Shown one piece after another: positions 7,629 to 16,330 of a stretch of 37,831 nucleotides of DNA. The notes under the pieces are model-generated. The model made no database searches. It had not been told where the DNA came from and worked only from the letters and a program-made list of their open reading frames with translations. The position numbers were made by a program, and so were the translations under genes. The stretch's first letter is position 1. The number at the start of each line of letters is the position of its first letter. The DNA is taken from contig CVSM01000113.1 of assembly GCA_001180065.1 (NCBI GenBank), positions 1 to 37,831 of the forward strand, in the 5' to 3' direction. Source of the stretch: Candidatus Pelagibacter communis (GTDB lineage: Bacteria; Pseudomonadota; Alphaproteobacteria; Pelagibacterales; Pelagibacteraceae).

Positions 7629-8552
7629 TCAATTAAATTCTACCAATGCATTAACATGTTCATTAGCGCTTTCAGCCAAGGCATTTAAATCATATCCGCC
7701 CTCAAGTATTGAAATAACTTTACCCGCAGTAAACTTATTGGTAGCTACTAATGTTCTTTTAGTAATCTCATAAAAATCTTTTGAACTTAATTGAAATTGA
7801 GCTAATGGATCATCTTTATGTGCATCAAAACCTGCTGAAAATATAAGAAAATCTGGTTTATATTTTACTAATCTGTCTAACACTCTATCAAATGCATTAA
7901 AGTATTTTTCTGAGTTTGTCCCAGCGGGCAAAGGGATATTCAATGAATTATTAAAGTCTCCTTTATCTTTATCTGTTCCACCCCCAGGATAAAAAGGATA
8001 TTGGTGCGTAGAAATATATAATGAATTTTTATTATTACGCATGACATCATAATTTCCATTACCCCAGTGCACGTCAAAATCTACACAGGCAATTCTTTTA
8101 TACTTATATTTTGACACTAAATAGTTTGTTGCTACTCCCGCGTTTGATATACAACAAAATCCCATAGCTTTATTTTTTTCAGCATGGTGCCCAGGAGGTC
8201 TAGCCAAACAGAATGCATTTTTAAATTTATTACTCTCTATTCCATCTATTGCTCTTATTGTTGAGCCTGCAGCATCAAAAACTGCTTTTTTACTTTCAGG
8301 TGATACAACAGTATCGCCATCTAGAAACTTAAGGCCTTTCTGGGGAAAAGAATTTTTTAAATTACTTATATAGTCTTTTGAATGTGTCATAGACAATATA
8401 TTATCTGGAACATTATCTGGTTTATCCCATATTAAATCTTTTCTTTTCTTTAATTTTTCTTTTATAGCAATTACTCTTTTAGGCTGCTCAGGATGACCAT
8501 CGCCAGTGTTATGTTTCTCATAGGAGTCAGAATTTATGATTGCTGTTTTCAT
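7629..8552 (-). CDS. Histone-deacetylase-family deacylase
   Basis: 307 residues with a complete arginase/deacetylase-fold active site. ARPPGHHAE carries the H122-H123 dyad. DFDVHWGNG gives zinc ligands D160 and H162, and SAGFDAHKDDPLA gives D243. EGGYD carries the transition-state Tyr (Y287). Bacterial relatives remove acyl groups from acetylpolyamines, small amides or protein lysines; sequence alone does not choose between these. The start overlaps the dapE stop by 4 nt (8549-8552), so the two are translationally coupled. The SET-domain gene follows 30 nt later. Confidence 0.9.
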   Translation of the reverse strand: MKTAIINSDSYEKHNTGDGHPEQPKRVIAIKEKLKKRKDLIWDKPDNVPDNILSMTHSKDYISNLKNSFPQKGLKFLDGDTVVSPESKKAVFDAAGSTIRAIDGIESNKFKNAFCLARPPGHHAEKNKAMGFCCISNAGVATNYLVSKYKYKRIACVDFDVHWGNGNYDVMRNNKNSLYISTHQYPFYPGGGTDKDKGDFNNSLNIPLPAGTNSEKYFNAFDRVLDRLVKYKPDFLIFSAGFDAHKDDPLAQFQLSSKDFYEITKRTLVATNKFTAGKVISILEGGYDLNALAESANEHVNALVEFN

Positions 8553-9706
8553 TTAAAATAATTTATTAAAATATTTTCATAAATTTTCTTAAGATTTTTC
8601 AAATCTTTCAAAGATACGGCTTCATCAACTTTATGCATAGTTTTTCCTACTAAACCAAACTCAAGGCCTGGTGATATTTTTTTTATAAATCTTAAATCTG
8701 ATGTCCCGCCTGTAGTGGATAGCTTTGGTTTTATTTTAGTAATTTTCTTTACAATATTTTGTATCATGTGAGTTGTTTCATTTGGCTTTGTTAGAAATGC
8801 TTCACCCGAAACTCTATAATCAATTTTAAATTTCGATTTATTTTTCTTGGTTATTTTTTTAAAAATTTTATTAAGTTTAATTTTTATAGAATTTGACGAA
8901 TGTTTATTATTAAACCTTATATTAAATGTTGCCTCAGCCATAGCTGGGATAACATTATCAGCGTTATTATTTATGTCTATTTTTGTAACTTCTAAGTTTG
9001 TAGGTTGGAAGTTTTTTGATCCTCTATCAAATTTAATATCTTTTAATTCTTTTAAAATATTTACAATTATAGTTGAGGGATTATTAGCTCTATGAGGATA
9101 TGCAACATGGCCTTGCTGACCAAAAATAGTTAATTTACCGGTTAAACTACCCCTACGTCCAATCTTTATCATTTCACCTAATTTATTTGGATTTGTTGGT
9201 TCACCAACAAGACAAAAGTTAATTTTCTCTTTCCTTTTTTTTAAATAATCTACAACTTTTTTGGTACCATTTACTGCATCACCTTCTTCATCTCCTGTAA
9301 TAAGTAAACTTATTGACCCGTTGAATTTTCTATTTTTTGATAAAAAAGTGCTTACAGCAGACACAAAAGCTGCGACAGAGCTTTTCATATCATTTGCACC
9401 TCTCCCAATCAAATGGCCTTTTTTGATAGATGGTTTAAATGGATTAACTGTCCAATCCTTAATATTTCCTGGAGGGACAATATCAACATGTCCTGCAAAC
9501 ATAAAATTCGGTTTCTTAGATCCTAATCTTGCATACAAGTTTTTCACAGGCTGAAATCCTTTTTCTTTAAATTCCAATATTTTTGTTTTGAAACCTAATT
9601 TTTTTAATTTTTTTTCTAAAAATTTCATTACTCCAGCATCAACTGGGGTGATGGAAGGAAATCTAATTAGCTCTTTGGCTAATTGTAGCTCATTCAATTT
9701 TTGCAT
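8549..9706 (-). CDS. dapE: Succinyl-diaminopimelate desuccinylase
   Basis: Di-zinc M20-family hydrolase that cleaves N-succinyl-LL-diaminopimelate, leading to lysine and peptidoglycan DAP. Metal-site motifs: FAGHVDIVPPG (ligand His), GRGANDMKSS (bridging Asp), GDEEGDA (catalytic and ligand Glu), GEPTN, and the C-terminal GKTMHKVDE (ligand His). The dimerisation lid starts at GRRGSLTGKLTIFGQQGH. 385 residues, typical. It starts 2 nt after dapD and overlaps the HDAC-like gene by 4 nt. Confidence 0.97.
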   Translation of the reverse strand: MQKLNELQLAKELIRFPSITPVDAGVMKFLEKKLKKLGFKTKILEFKEKGFQPVKNLYARLGSKKPNFMFAGHVDIVPPGNIKDWTVNPFKPSIKKGHLIGRGANDMKSSVAAFVSAVSTFLSKNRKFNGSISLLITGDEEGDAVNGTKKVVDYLKKRKEKINFCLVGEPTNPNKLGEMIKIGRRGSLTGKLTIFGQQGHVAYPHRANNPSTIIVNILKELKDIKFDRGSKNFQPTNLEVTKIDINNNADNVIPAMAEATFNIRFNNKHSSNSIKIKLNKIFKKITKKNKSKFKIDYRVSGEAFLTKPNETTHMIQNIVKKITKIKPKLSTTGGTSDLRFIKKISPGLEFGLVGKTMHKVDEAVSLKDLKNLKKIYENILINYFK

Positions 9707-9708
9707 AA

Positions 9709-10512
9709 TTAATCTCTAAGAAGGTCGTTAATTGATGTCTTTGATCTGGTTTTAGAATCTACAGTTTTAATTATATGGACAGCATAAAGATCTTTATGTG
9801 TGCCAGGTACAACAACTGAATAAGGAGGTATACGACCTTTTGTAATTTCTCCATTAGATCTGTTAATGATTTTAGTACTTTGCCCGATATAGCAACCCAT
9901 TGAAAGAACGCTACCTTCTTCAACAATAACACCCTCAACAACTTCAGACATAGCTCCAACAAAAACATTATCCTCAATGATAGTTGGTAATGCTTGAGCG
10001 GGTTCCAATACACCTCCAATTCCTGAGCCAGCAGATATATGACAATTTTTTCCTATCTGAGCGCATGATCCCGCCCGCGAGAAAGTGTCTAACATTGTGC
10101 CTTCATCAATATAAGCGCCTATATTTACGTAGCAGGGCATCAAAACAGCATTTTTTCCAACAAAAGATCCTTTTCTCACCGGGGAATTTGGTACCATTCT
10201 AAATCCTGCCTTTTCATGTTGTTCTTTTGTCCAGCCGGCTGTTTTTCCTTTTAACAAATGAGCTTTGTCATACCAACTGGAGTATGGTCCATTTAAATTT
10301 TCCATTGGGTAAATTCTAAAACTTAGCATAATCGCTTTTTTTAGGTACTGATGCGTTACCCAGTCCCCTTTTATTTTTTCAGCGACTCTTGACTTACCAC
10401 TATCTAAATCTGCAATCACTTGATTTATGGCATCCTTTAAAGACTGATCCGAATTAGGACTCACCTGGTCTTTATTTTCCCATGCATCATTGATAATTTT
10501 TTCTAAAGACAT
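9709..10512 (-). CDS. dapD: Tetrahydrodipicolinate N-succinyltransferase
   Basis: Transfers succinyl from succinyl-CoA to tetrahydrodipicolinate, the step before dapC/dapE in the succinylase DAP route. The helical N-domain is followed by a left-handed beta-helix built from hexapeptide repeats (about residues 105-215: [72 protein letters not shown]). 267 residues, slightly shorter than the usual ~275-285. Spacing of 2 nt on both sides shows one transcription unit with the upstream HAD gene and dapE. Confidence 0.97.
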   Translation of the reverse strand: MSLEKIINDAWENKDQVSPNSDQSLKDAINQVIADLDSGKSRVAEKIKGDWVTHQYLKKAIMLSFRIYPMENLNGPYSSWYDKAHLLKGKTAGWTKEQHEKAGFRMVPNSPVRKGSFVGKNAVLMPCYVNIGAYIDEGTMLDTFSRAGSCAQIGKNCHISAGSGIGGVLEPAQALPTIIEDNVFVGAMSEVVEGVIVEEGSVLSMGCYIGQSTKIINRSNGEITKGRIPPYSVVVPGTHKDLYAVHIIKTVDSKTRSKTSINDLLRD

Positions 10513-10514
10513 AA

Positions 10515-11207
10515 TTAATTACTTTTTAATAGCCTTATTTCTTTTAGAAATAAAGATAGATTTTCAATTTTATGAGAAATATATTCCTTATCAGAGTCTA
10601 TCTTTCCAAAATGTTCATCATTAATTAACCAAACAGTTGTACATCCTCGCTCATATCCAATGTTCAGATTTTTTGCAATATCCTCTATGTAAATAGTCTC
10701 TTTAGGGTTGATACCAAATTTTTTGACCATAAGATCAAAGGTTTTTGCCTCAGGTTTAGGCACATATCCAGCGTCTTGAATATCAAAAATTTTTTCTCTC
10801 CCAAAAAGATCATAAATTCCGAGATGTGTTAGGATATTTTGTGCGTGTTCAGCACTACCATTAGTGAAAATAAATTTTTCCATATCTAGCTTTTCTAGCT
10901 CGTCTCTCATAATTTTGTCCTCCTTCATAAACGAAAGGTCTATATTATGAACATATTTTAAAAATTCTTGAGGTGGTATATCATGGTGGATCATCAATCC
11001 GTTTAAACTTGTATTATATTTATAAAAATAATTAGTTTGGAGTTTTTTAGCTTCCTCGGAACTTATTTTTAGTCTTTTGGAAATAAACATAGTCATTCTT
11101 TTAGAAACTTGGCCAAATACTTTTTCCAAAGAGTAATTATTATGTTTACCGTAACAAACACCATCAAGATCTAATAGGAGGTATTTCATTTTTTTAATAT
11201 TTTTCAT
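10515..11207 (-). CDS. HAD hydrolase, pyrimidine 5'-nucleotidase-like
   Basis: 230-residue haloacid-dehalogenase phosphatase. Motif I DLDGVCYG gives the nucleophile and acid D13/D15, motif II is FTNGS, motif III the Lys in PKPEAKTF, and motif [11 protein letters not shown]. The alpha-helical C1 cap lies between motifs I and II. The sequence resembles the family annotated as pyrimidine 5'-nucleotidase, which in alphaproteobacteria sits between argB and dapD, as here. The start codon overlaps the argB stop by 4 nt (ATGA). The ATG six codons further in ([10 protein letters not shown]) is an alternative start. Substrate is inferred from family only. Confidence 0.85.
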   Translation of the reverse strand: MKNIKKMKYLLLDLDGVCYGKHNNYSLEKVFGQVSKRMTMFISKRLKISSEEAKKLQTNYFYKYNTSLNGLMIHHDIPPQEFLKYVHNIDLSFMKEDKIMRDELEKLDMEKFIFTNGSAEHAQNILTHLGIYDLFGREKIFDIQDAGYVPKPEAKTFDLMVKKFGINPKETIYIEDIAKNLNIGYERGCTTVWLINDEHFGKIDSDKEYISHKIENLSLFLKEIRLLKSN

Positions 11208-12052
11208 TTTCTAATTAATGTACCAGAACCTTTATCAGAAAAAATTTCAAATAATAAAGAGTGTTTTCTTCTTCCATCTATTATTCCAACAGCAGTAACT
11301 CCATTATTTACTGCGTCTAAACAAGTATTTATTTTTGGTATCATACCTTCTGTAATAGTTTCATTTTTAATCATTTCTAAAATTTCTGATGAGGAAATTT
11401 CTTCTATAAGTTTTTTTTCTTTATCTAAAACACCTTCTACATTTGTCATTAAAAGCAATCTTCTAGATTTTAAGGATTTTGCAACTGCTCCTGCAGCAGT
11501 ATCTCCATTTATATTATACGTCTGACTATTTTTGTCTAAACCTAATGGTGAAATAATAGGTATCATATTCTTTTTAATTGTTTCGATTAAAAAAGAATTA
11601 TTTATATTATTTGGTATTCCAACAAAACCAAGTTCCTTTGCTTCTGGAACTACTTCGATAATATTATTATCTCTTGTATGTACTGAAATAGCTTTAGAAC
11701 CTTTTTGATTTAAAGAATTCACAATATCATTATTAAAGTCAATTAGTACGTTCTCTACTATATTTATAATTTTTTCATCTGTAACTCTTAGACCTCTTAT
11801 AAACTTCGATTTAATTTTTGATTTTTCCAATTCTCTTTTTATTCTTGGCCCACCACCGTGCACTACTACTATTGATATACCTAATTTATTTAAAATGTTT
11901 ATGTCAATTATGAAATTATCAAAAATATTTCGATCGATAAAGACATTTCCACCATATTTAATTACTATTAACTCATTTTTATATTTTTCAATATACTTGG
12001 AAACTTCATTAAGTGGAGGTCCATTTTCTGGTAAAATTTTTTTTATATTCAT
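11204..12052 (-). CDS. argB: Acetylglutamate kinase
   Basis: Phosphorylates N-acetylglutamate, the second step of arginine synthesis. Amino-acid-kinase motifs: VIKYGGNVF (N-terminal Gly loop with Lys), VVVHGGGPRIKREL, FIRGLRVTD, NINGDTAAGAVA and GMIPKINTCLDAV. 282 residues, usual length. It follows yidC by only 26 nt, whereas many alphaproteobacteria have engB (yihA) between yidC and argB; that gene is not here. Confidence 0.97.
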   Translation of the reverse strand: MNIKKILPENGPPLNEVSKYIEKYKNELIVIKYGGNVFIDRNIFDNFIIDINILNKLGISIVVVHGGGPRIKRELEKSKIKSKFIRGLRVTDEKIINIVENVLIDFNNDIVNSLNQKGSKAISVHTRDNNIIEVVPEAKELGFVGIPNNINNSFLIETIKKNMIPIISPLGLDKNSQTYNINGDTAAGAVAKSLKSRRLLLMTNVEGVLDKEKKLIEEISSSEILEMIKNETITEGMIPKINTCLDAVNNGVTAVGIIDGRRKHSLLFEIFSDKGSGTLIRK

Positions 12053-12078
12053 TTTAAGTTTAGACTTTTAATTAAATA

Positions 12079-13758
12079 TTAAGTTACAGTTTTTACTGTT
12101 GTTCGTCTCATGATAAATACTTGCTGTGCCATAGTTAAAATATTATTCACAGTCCAATAAATAACTAGTCCACTTGGGAACGGCGCAAGTATTACAGTTA
12201 AGAAAAGAGGGAAAAACATAAATATTTTTGCTTGCATTGGATCAGTAGGTGCTGGGTTTAGCTTTTGTTGGATCCACATTGAAACACCCATTGCTACTGG
12301 CCAAGCACCAATAACTAAGAATGATGGTACATCATAAGGCAATAAACCAAATAAATTAAATAGACTTGTTGGATCACGTTCACTTAGATCGTGTATCCAG
12401 CCATAAAAGGGCATTTGTCTCATTTCGATAGTCACAAATAAAACTTTGTATAAAGCAAAAAAAACTGGAATCTGAACAAGTATTGGAAGACAACCTGACA
12501 TGGGATTAACTTTTTCTTTTTTATAGAGGGCCATCATCTCTTGCTGTAATTTCATTTTATCATCCTTGTGCAATTCTTTGAGACGTACCATTTCTGGCTG
12601 AAGTGCTTTCATTTTAGCCATACTTCTAAAAGAAAAGTTTGCTAATGGAAAAAAAGCTAAACGGATGCAAATAGTGATAGCTATAATGGCCAATCCGTAG
12701 TTTCCTAAAAGTTTGAAGAAATAATCGATTCCAAAAAATAAGGGTTTAGTAATAAAATATAAGAAACCCCAATCAATAACTAAATCAAATTTTTCTATAT
12801 TTAGTGTTTCTGCATAACCATCAATTACATCAACTCTTTTAGCCGCTACAATTATTTTCAATTCTTCCTCAATTGAGCCATTTTTATTTAATTCTAATGG
12901 ATCTGTTGTAATAAAGTTTGCTCTAAATTTATTTTTATAATCAAATGTTGTTTTAAATTCTGTATTTTCTGGTGGAATTAGTGATGTAATCCAATATTTA
13001 TCACTTATGCCTAACCAACCTTTCTTAGCTATTTTAGTAAACTTCTTTTCTTGAATATCATCATAATCTTCTTCAATTAACTCGTCATCTAAAGTTGCAA
13101 TTAGACCCTCATGAAGTATTAAAAAATCGATTATTTCTGGGATCTCATTTCTTATTATTTGACCATAAGAATAAAAGTCATATTTTTTATCTGAATTATT
13201 AATTACTTTTTGTTTTACTGTAAAAAGATATTCATCATCTAATGATATTTCTTTCTTAAATGTTAAACCCTGATTATTAGTCCACGATAGTTTGATCGGA
13301 GATTTATCTGTAAGCTTATTATTTCCCTCTAGCGACCAAACGGTTTTTGAATTTGGGACATCAATATTTTTATCAGAAGTAACAAATCCACTTTCAATTA
13401 AATAACCTTGTTTAATGTTCCTTGGTCCTAATAAGGTTACTCTTTCCTCCTCATCAAGACTTACTTTATATTTTTTAAAAGTTAAATCGTCTATTGATGC
13501 ACCTTTTAAAGATATTGATCCTATAATATTATTATTTTCAAATTCAATTCTTTTGCTTTCACTTAACGCCTCATCTCTTGAAATAGCAACTATGGTTTCT
13601 TTTTTTTCAATACTCGGAGTTTCAGTACTTTGTTCAATCTTATCATTTTCTGCTTTATTTTGATTTACAGATGTCTGTTCAGGTATAAAAAATAAAGAGT
13701 ATAAAACAATTACTGCTGTAGATAAGGCTACGGCAGCTATAACATTTTTTGAGTCCAT
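12079..13758 (-). CDS. yidC: Membrane protein insertase YidC
   Basis: Inserts and folds inner-membrane proteins, alone or with SecYEG. 559 residues. An N-terminal transmembrane anchor (about 6-23) is followed by a Gln/Glu/Thr-rich linker and the periplasmic beta-sandwich domain (about 60-325). The conserved Oxa1-like core comes next (about 340-545): LAIIAITICIRLAFFPLANF, MKLQQEMMALYKKEKVNPMSGCLP, IPVFFALYKVL and GLVIYWTVNNILTMAQQ. The start overlaps the yidD stop by 1 nt in the classic rpmH-rnpA-yidD-yidC cluster. Confidence 0.97.
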   Translation of the reverse strand: MDSKNVIAAVALSTAVIVLYSLFFIPEQTSVNQNKAENDKIEQSTETPSIEKKETIVAISRDEALSESKRIEFENNNIIGSISLKGASIDDLTFKKYKVSLDEEERVTLLGPRNIKQGYLIESGFVTSDKNIDVPNSKTVWSLEGNNKLTDKSPIKLSWTNNQGLTFKKEISLDDEYLFTVKQKVINNSDKKYDFYSYGQIIRNEIPEIIDFLILHEGLIATLDDELIEEDYDDIQEKKFTKIAKKGWLGISDKYWITSLIPPENTEFKTTFDYKNKFRANFITTDPLELNKNGSIEEELKIIVAAKRVDVIDGYAETLNIEKFDLVIDWGFLYFITKPLFFGIDYFFKLLGNYGLAIIAITICIRLAFFPLANFSFRSMAKMKALQPEMVRLKELHKDDKMKLQQEMMALYKKEKVNPMSGCLPILVQIPVFFALYKVLFVTIEMRQMPFYGWIHDLSERDPTSLFNLFGLLPYDVPSFLVIGAWPVAMGVSMWIQQKLNPAPTDPMQAKIFMFFPLFLTVILAPFPSGLVIYWTVNNILTMAQQVFIMRRTTVKTVT

Positions 13759-13997
13759 TATTTTTTAACTTTCATTTCTTTTTTGAGAGGATCATATCCT
13801 CCATTACCCCAAGGGTGACAAGATAAGATTCTTTTTAAGCTAATGTAAATACCCTTAATGAATCCGTATGATTCCAGTGCTTCAATACTATACTCAGAGC
13901 AAGTAGGTAAATATCTACATGAGTGTCCTGCTAAAGGACTTAAAAAATATTTGTATACTTTTATAAGTTTGATTAAAATTTTTGTAAAAATATTCAT
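13758..13997 (-). CDS. yidD: Membrane protein insertion efficiency factor YidD
   Basis: 79-residue YidD/DUF37 protein with the family core: [18 protein letters not shown] followed by [32 protein letters not shown]. The Cys residues and the C-P-T-C / C-H-P-W pattern are as expected. It is thought to associate with the inner membrane through an amphipathic N-terminal helix and help YidC-dependent insertion. It overlaps its neighbours by 1 nt on both sides, so it is tightly coupled to rnpA and yidC. Confidence 0.95.
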   Translation of the reverse strand: MNIFTKILIKLIKVYKYFLSPLAGHSCRYLPTCSEYSIEALESYGFIKGIYISLKRILSCHPWGNGGYDPLKKEMKVKK

Positions 13998-14338
13998 TAT
14001 TTAATTTTTTTAAAATCTTGAAATATAGTATCCTTTATAATTTTAAATTCATTATTTAGCATAGTTGACTTAGCAATAACAAGAAAAGAAAAATTACAAT
14101 TTATTGATATTCTTTTAACTGCATCATTCATTATATTTTTAAGCCTTCTTTTTATCTTGTTTCTTTTGACAGCATTCCCAATTTTTTTTTTTACAGAAAA
14201 TGAAATATTTAATTTTTTGATATCTTTATTATCTAATTTACCAAAGTAGATTGTAATGTACTTGTTTGAAATCCTTTTTTTTTTAATAAGTTCCTGAAAT
14301 TCTTTATTATTAGAAAGAGCAAGGATTTTGCTTTTCAT
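13997..14338 (-). CDS. rnpA: Ribonuclease P protein component
   Basis: Protein subunit of RNase P, which matures tRNA 5' ends. 113 residues from the ATG at 14338 ([14 protein letters not shown]). The longer open frame from 14407 overlaps rpmH and begins with an acidic stretch foreign to RnpA, so I reject it. The RNR-type signature [19 protein letters not shown] is at about residues 70-88, preceded by the strand ITIYFGK. The protein is basic, as needed for RNA binding. It starts 4 nt after the rpmH stop. Confidence 0.93.
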   Translation of the reverse strand: MKSKILALSNNKEFQELIKKKRISNKYITIYFGKLDNKDIKKLNISFSVKKKIGNAVKRNKIKRRLKNIMNDAVKRISINCNFSFLVIAKSTMLNNEFKIIKDTIFQDFKKIK

Positions 14339-14342
14339 ATAA

Positions 14343-14483
14343 TTAACCAGAAACTGTAAGTGATTTTCTTCCTCTTGCTCTTCTTCTAGCCAGAAGCTTT
14401 CTTCCACCTTTAGTTTTCATTTTTGACCTAAAACCGTGTTTTCTTGCTCTTTTAATTCTAGATGGTTGATATGTTCTTTTCAT
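14343..14483 (-). CDS. rpmH: Ribosomal protein bL34
   Basis: 46-residue gene. It begins [20 protein letters not shown], followed by [11 protein letters not shown] and an Arg-rich tail ending LTVSG. This is the bL34 consensus ([30 protein letters not shown]). The stop is TAA at 14343-14345; rnpA starts 4 nt later on the same strand. It is the first gene of the minus-strand operon, with a plausible promoter just upstream. Confidence 0.96.
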   Translation of the reverse strand: MKRTYQPSRIKRARKHGFRSKMKTKGGRKLLARRRARGRKSLTVSG

Positions 14484-14516
14484 AAAATGTGGTTAATTTT
14501 TTATTAAATTTGGCTC

Positions 14517-14545
14517 TTTATAGTGATTAAATATATAAATAGCAA
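14517..14545 (-). promoter_or_regulatory. Candidate sigma-70 promoter for rpmH operon
   Basis: On the minus strand TTGCTA (14540-14545) and TATAAA (14517-14522) are separated by exactly 17 nt. Transcription would begin near 14510, leaving about 27 nt of leader before rpmH. No clear Shine-Dalgarno is seen. Motif match only; such hexamers arise easily in AT-rich DNA. Confidence 0.4.
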
Positions 14546-14576
14546 ATAGAAGATTTTATAATTACGATAACAATTA

Positions 14577-15299
14577 ATGGAAAAACCAAAAAAAATTAAA
14601 TTAATTATTGGTGTATCTTATGTACTATTAATCGGACTATTTTTATTTTATTTATTTTCAAAGTTTTCTTTTCAAGAATTAACATCTTATGATTTTATTA
14701 AAGTAAATATTGAATATTTTTCTGAGCTTAAAGAAACAAATATTCTTTTATTATCATTAGGTTTTCTTATTTTTACAATTTTCTGGGTATTTCCTTTTTT
14801 AGGTTTTGGATCTCCCATTGCTTTATTAGGGGGTTTCATATTAGGAAAATGGATAGGTGTGATTGTAGTAGTTTTTGGACTAAGTATCGGTGCAACTTTT
14901 TTGTATATTTTTGGAAACTATTTTTTGAAGGATTTGATTAAGGAAAAGTTTCTAAATAAATTTCAAAATTTAGAAATTAAATTTAAGAAATCAGAATTTA
15001 ATTATTTATTATTCTATAGGTTTTGTGGCGGTATTCCTTGGCAATTAAGCTGTCTTCTTCCAGCTTTATTTAACGTCAAAATAAGTAACTTTTTCTTTGC
15101 GACACTTATTGGAATAGTACCTCAAATTTTTTTGGTATCCTCTATTGGGAGTGGTTTAGAAAAAATTATAAACGAAAATCTTCAAATACCTAAAATTAGT
15201 GATATTATTTTTTCCCCGGATATTTATATTCCTCTAATTATATTTGCGGTTTTAGTAATAATAACATTTTTATTAAGAAAAAAATTTTATAGAGAATAA
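14577..15299 (+). CDS. TVP38/TMEM64 (VTT-domain) membrane protein
   Basis: 240 residues with about six hydrophobic segments (about 9-27, 56-75, 80-105, 108-118, 172-197, 218-234). The VTT core is visible: FGSPIALLGGFILGKWIGV, then LLFYRFCGGIPWQL(S) (family F-x-R-[FL]-x-P-x-[PV]-x-x) and FNVKISNFFFATLIGIVPQ. VTT/DedA-like proteins are implicated in lipid scrambling and membrane homeostasis. The bacterial role is often undefined. The gene diverges from rpmH with a 93-nt intergenic region. Confidence 0.85.
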   Translation: MEKPKKIKLIIGVSYVLLIGLFLFYLFSKFSFQELTSYDFIKVNIEYFSELKETNILLLSLGFLIFTIFWVFPFLGFGSPIALLGGFILGKWIGVIVVVFGLSIGATFLYIFGNYFLKDLIKEKFLNKFQNLEIKFKKSEFNYLLFYRFCGGIPWQLSCLLPALFNVKISNFFFATLIGIVPQIFLVSSIGSGLEKIINENLQIPKISDIIFSPDIYIPLIIFAVLVIITFLLRKKFYRE

Positions 15300-15302
15300 T
15301 AA

Positions 15303-15376
15303 TGGTGCTCCCACCCTGTACTGACCAGGGAATTAGTCCTTACCAAGGACTTGTTATACCATTTAACTACAGGAGC
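15303..15376 (-). tRNA. tRNA-Thr (anticodon GGT)
   Basis: Reads 15376 to 15303 with encoded CCA (15303-15305). Acceptor GCTCCTG pairs with TGGGAGC (last two pairs T-G and G-T), discriminator A. D-arm is GTTA/TAAC with loop AATGGTA. Anticodon arm is AGTCC/GGACT with loop TTGGTAA, anticodon GGT. The variable region is only AATT. T-arm CCCTG/CAGGG is perfect, but its loop is GTCAGTA, lacking T54 and A58 of the usual TTCRAN. It is the only minus-strand gene in a plus-strand stretch. Confidence 0.88.
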
Positions 15377-15475
15377 AATTACCTATAATTGTATTTTTAG
15401 CTTATAAAGCATTTTTTTCAAATTATTGCCTTAATTTTCTTAAGAATATGATTTATATCTAATTAAGGAAATTTT

Positions 15476-15676
15476 ATGGGCATTCACTACGACTATAAAT
15501 CTACAAAAAGTGCTAAGCTAATGGAAAAGCAAGCAAAAAGAGAAAAAAAACTTGCTGAAAAAAAAGCTAAACGTTTAGCAAAAGAGGGCGTAAAAAAAGA
15601 TGAAAAAAAAGACAAAGTTTTAGATGCTTCAAAACCAATCACTTTAGATTTTCTGACGAATCCAGATAAAGAATGA
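15476..15676 (+). CDS. Small Lys/Ala-rich conserved-type protein, unknown
   Basis: 66 residues. A short N-terminus (MGIHYDYKSTKSAK) is followed by a highly charged helix (about 15-48) of Lys/Ala/Glu heptad-like character, and an ordinary tail ([16 protein letters not shown]). No catalytic or membrane features. An AAGGAA-type ribosome site lies a few bases before ATG. The stop overlaps the next tiny gene by ATGA (15673-15676). The basic helix would suit nucleic-acid or ribosome association, but that is inference only. Confidence 0.7.
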   Translation: MGIHYDYKSTKSAKLMEKQAKREKKLAEKKAKRLAKEGVKKDEKKDKVLDASKPITLDFLTNPDKE

Positions 15677-15774
15677 ATAATAAAGATAAAAATGAGAAAT
15701 TAAGTTTAGCGTTAAGGAAAAATTTAAGAAAAAGAAAGATATTTCAAAAAAAAAATAAAAAGAAGAGTAAATAA
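15673..15774 (+). CDS. Tiny basic protein (33 aa) between Lys-rich gene and dcd
   Basis: Frame ATG 15673 to TAA 15772-15774: [18 protein letters not shown], then [10 protein letters not shown] and KKKSK. Its start overlaps the upstream stop (ATGA) and its stop overlaps the dcd start (TAATG), so it is bracketed by two translational-coupling overlaps. This is stronger evidence than length alone. The [10 protein letters not shown] core resembles short alphaproteobacterial proteins of the form ALR-NL-RRK found near murA, an impression not checked by search. Very basic; no known function. Confidence 0.6.
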   Translation: MNNKDKNEKLSLALRKNLRKRKIFQKKNKKKSK

Positions 15775-16328
15775 TGTCAGTCTTGTCAGATAAATGGATA
15801 AGAAAAATGTCTAAAGAAAAAGATATGATTTCTCCATTCGAGGAAAAACAAATAAGAGGTGATAATATTTCATATGGACTCTCTTCCTTTGGATATGATG
15901 CCAGAGTTTCTGATGAATTTAAAATTTTTACAAATGTAAATTCAGAAATTGTTGATCCAAAGAATTTTAAACCAACTAATTTTGTGACAAAAAACGTCAC
16001 CGAATGCATTATACCTCCTAATTCATTTGTGCTAGCTAGAACTGTTGAAAAATTTAAAATTCCAAATGATGTTTTGGTAATTTGCTTGGGAAAATCAACA
16101 TATGCCCGTTGTGGTATTATCGTAAATGTAACACCTCTTGAGCCTGGATGGGAAGGTTATGTGACATTAGAGTTTTCTAATACAACACCTTTGCCAGCAA
16201 AAATTTATGCCAATGAAGGAGTTGCTCAGTTCATTTTTCTAAAAGGAAATGAAAATCCAGAAGTGACTTATGCTGATAGAAATGGAAAGTATATGGGTCA
16301 GACTGGCGTAACATTACCTAAAGTCTAA
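15774..16328 (+). CDS. dcd: dCTP deaminase
   Basis: Deaminates dCTP to dUTP, the main source of dUMP for thymidylate in many proteobacteria. 184 residues. Conserved stretches: [15 protein letters not shown], the active-site loop [26 protein letters not shown] carrying the catalytic Glu, and the C-terminal GVAQFIFL and [10 protein letters not shown]. Length and motifs fit the monofunctional deaminase rather than the bifunctional dCTP deaminase/dUTPase. It starts on the A of the previous stop (TAATG) and is followed 2 nt later by murA. Confidence 0.96.
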   Translation: MSVLSDKWIRKMSKEKDMISPFEEKQIRGDNISYGLSSFGYDARVSDEFKIFTNVNSEIVDPKNFKPTNFVTKNVTECIIPPNSFVLARTVEKFKIPNDVLVICLGKSTYARCGIIVNVTPLEPGWEGYVTLEFSNTTPLPAKIYANEGVAQFIFLKGNENPEVTYADRNGKYMGQTGVTLPKV

Positions 16329-16330
16329 TC

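Noticed and set aside
8847-9554. Plus-strand open frames opposite dapE that look hydrophobic
   Set aside because: dapE has intact motifs throughout; the frames have no start context or family features.
9771-10019. Second minus-strand frame within dapD
   Set aside because: It is an overlapping frame of the beta-helix repeats and the repeated Leu-rich pattern is a by-product.
14339-14407. Upstream extension of rnpA with an acidic N-terminus
   Set aside because: It lies entirely over rpmH in another frame and has no RnpA similarity; ATG 14338 fits the family.
15644-16009. Antisense open frame opposite dcd, rich in Phe/Ser
   Set aside because: It is the mirror of a clear dcd gene; Phe/Leu/Ser-rich antisense frames are expected in AT-rich coding DNA.
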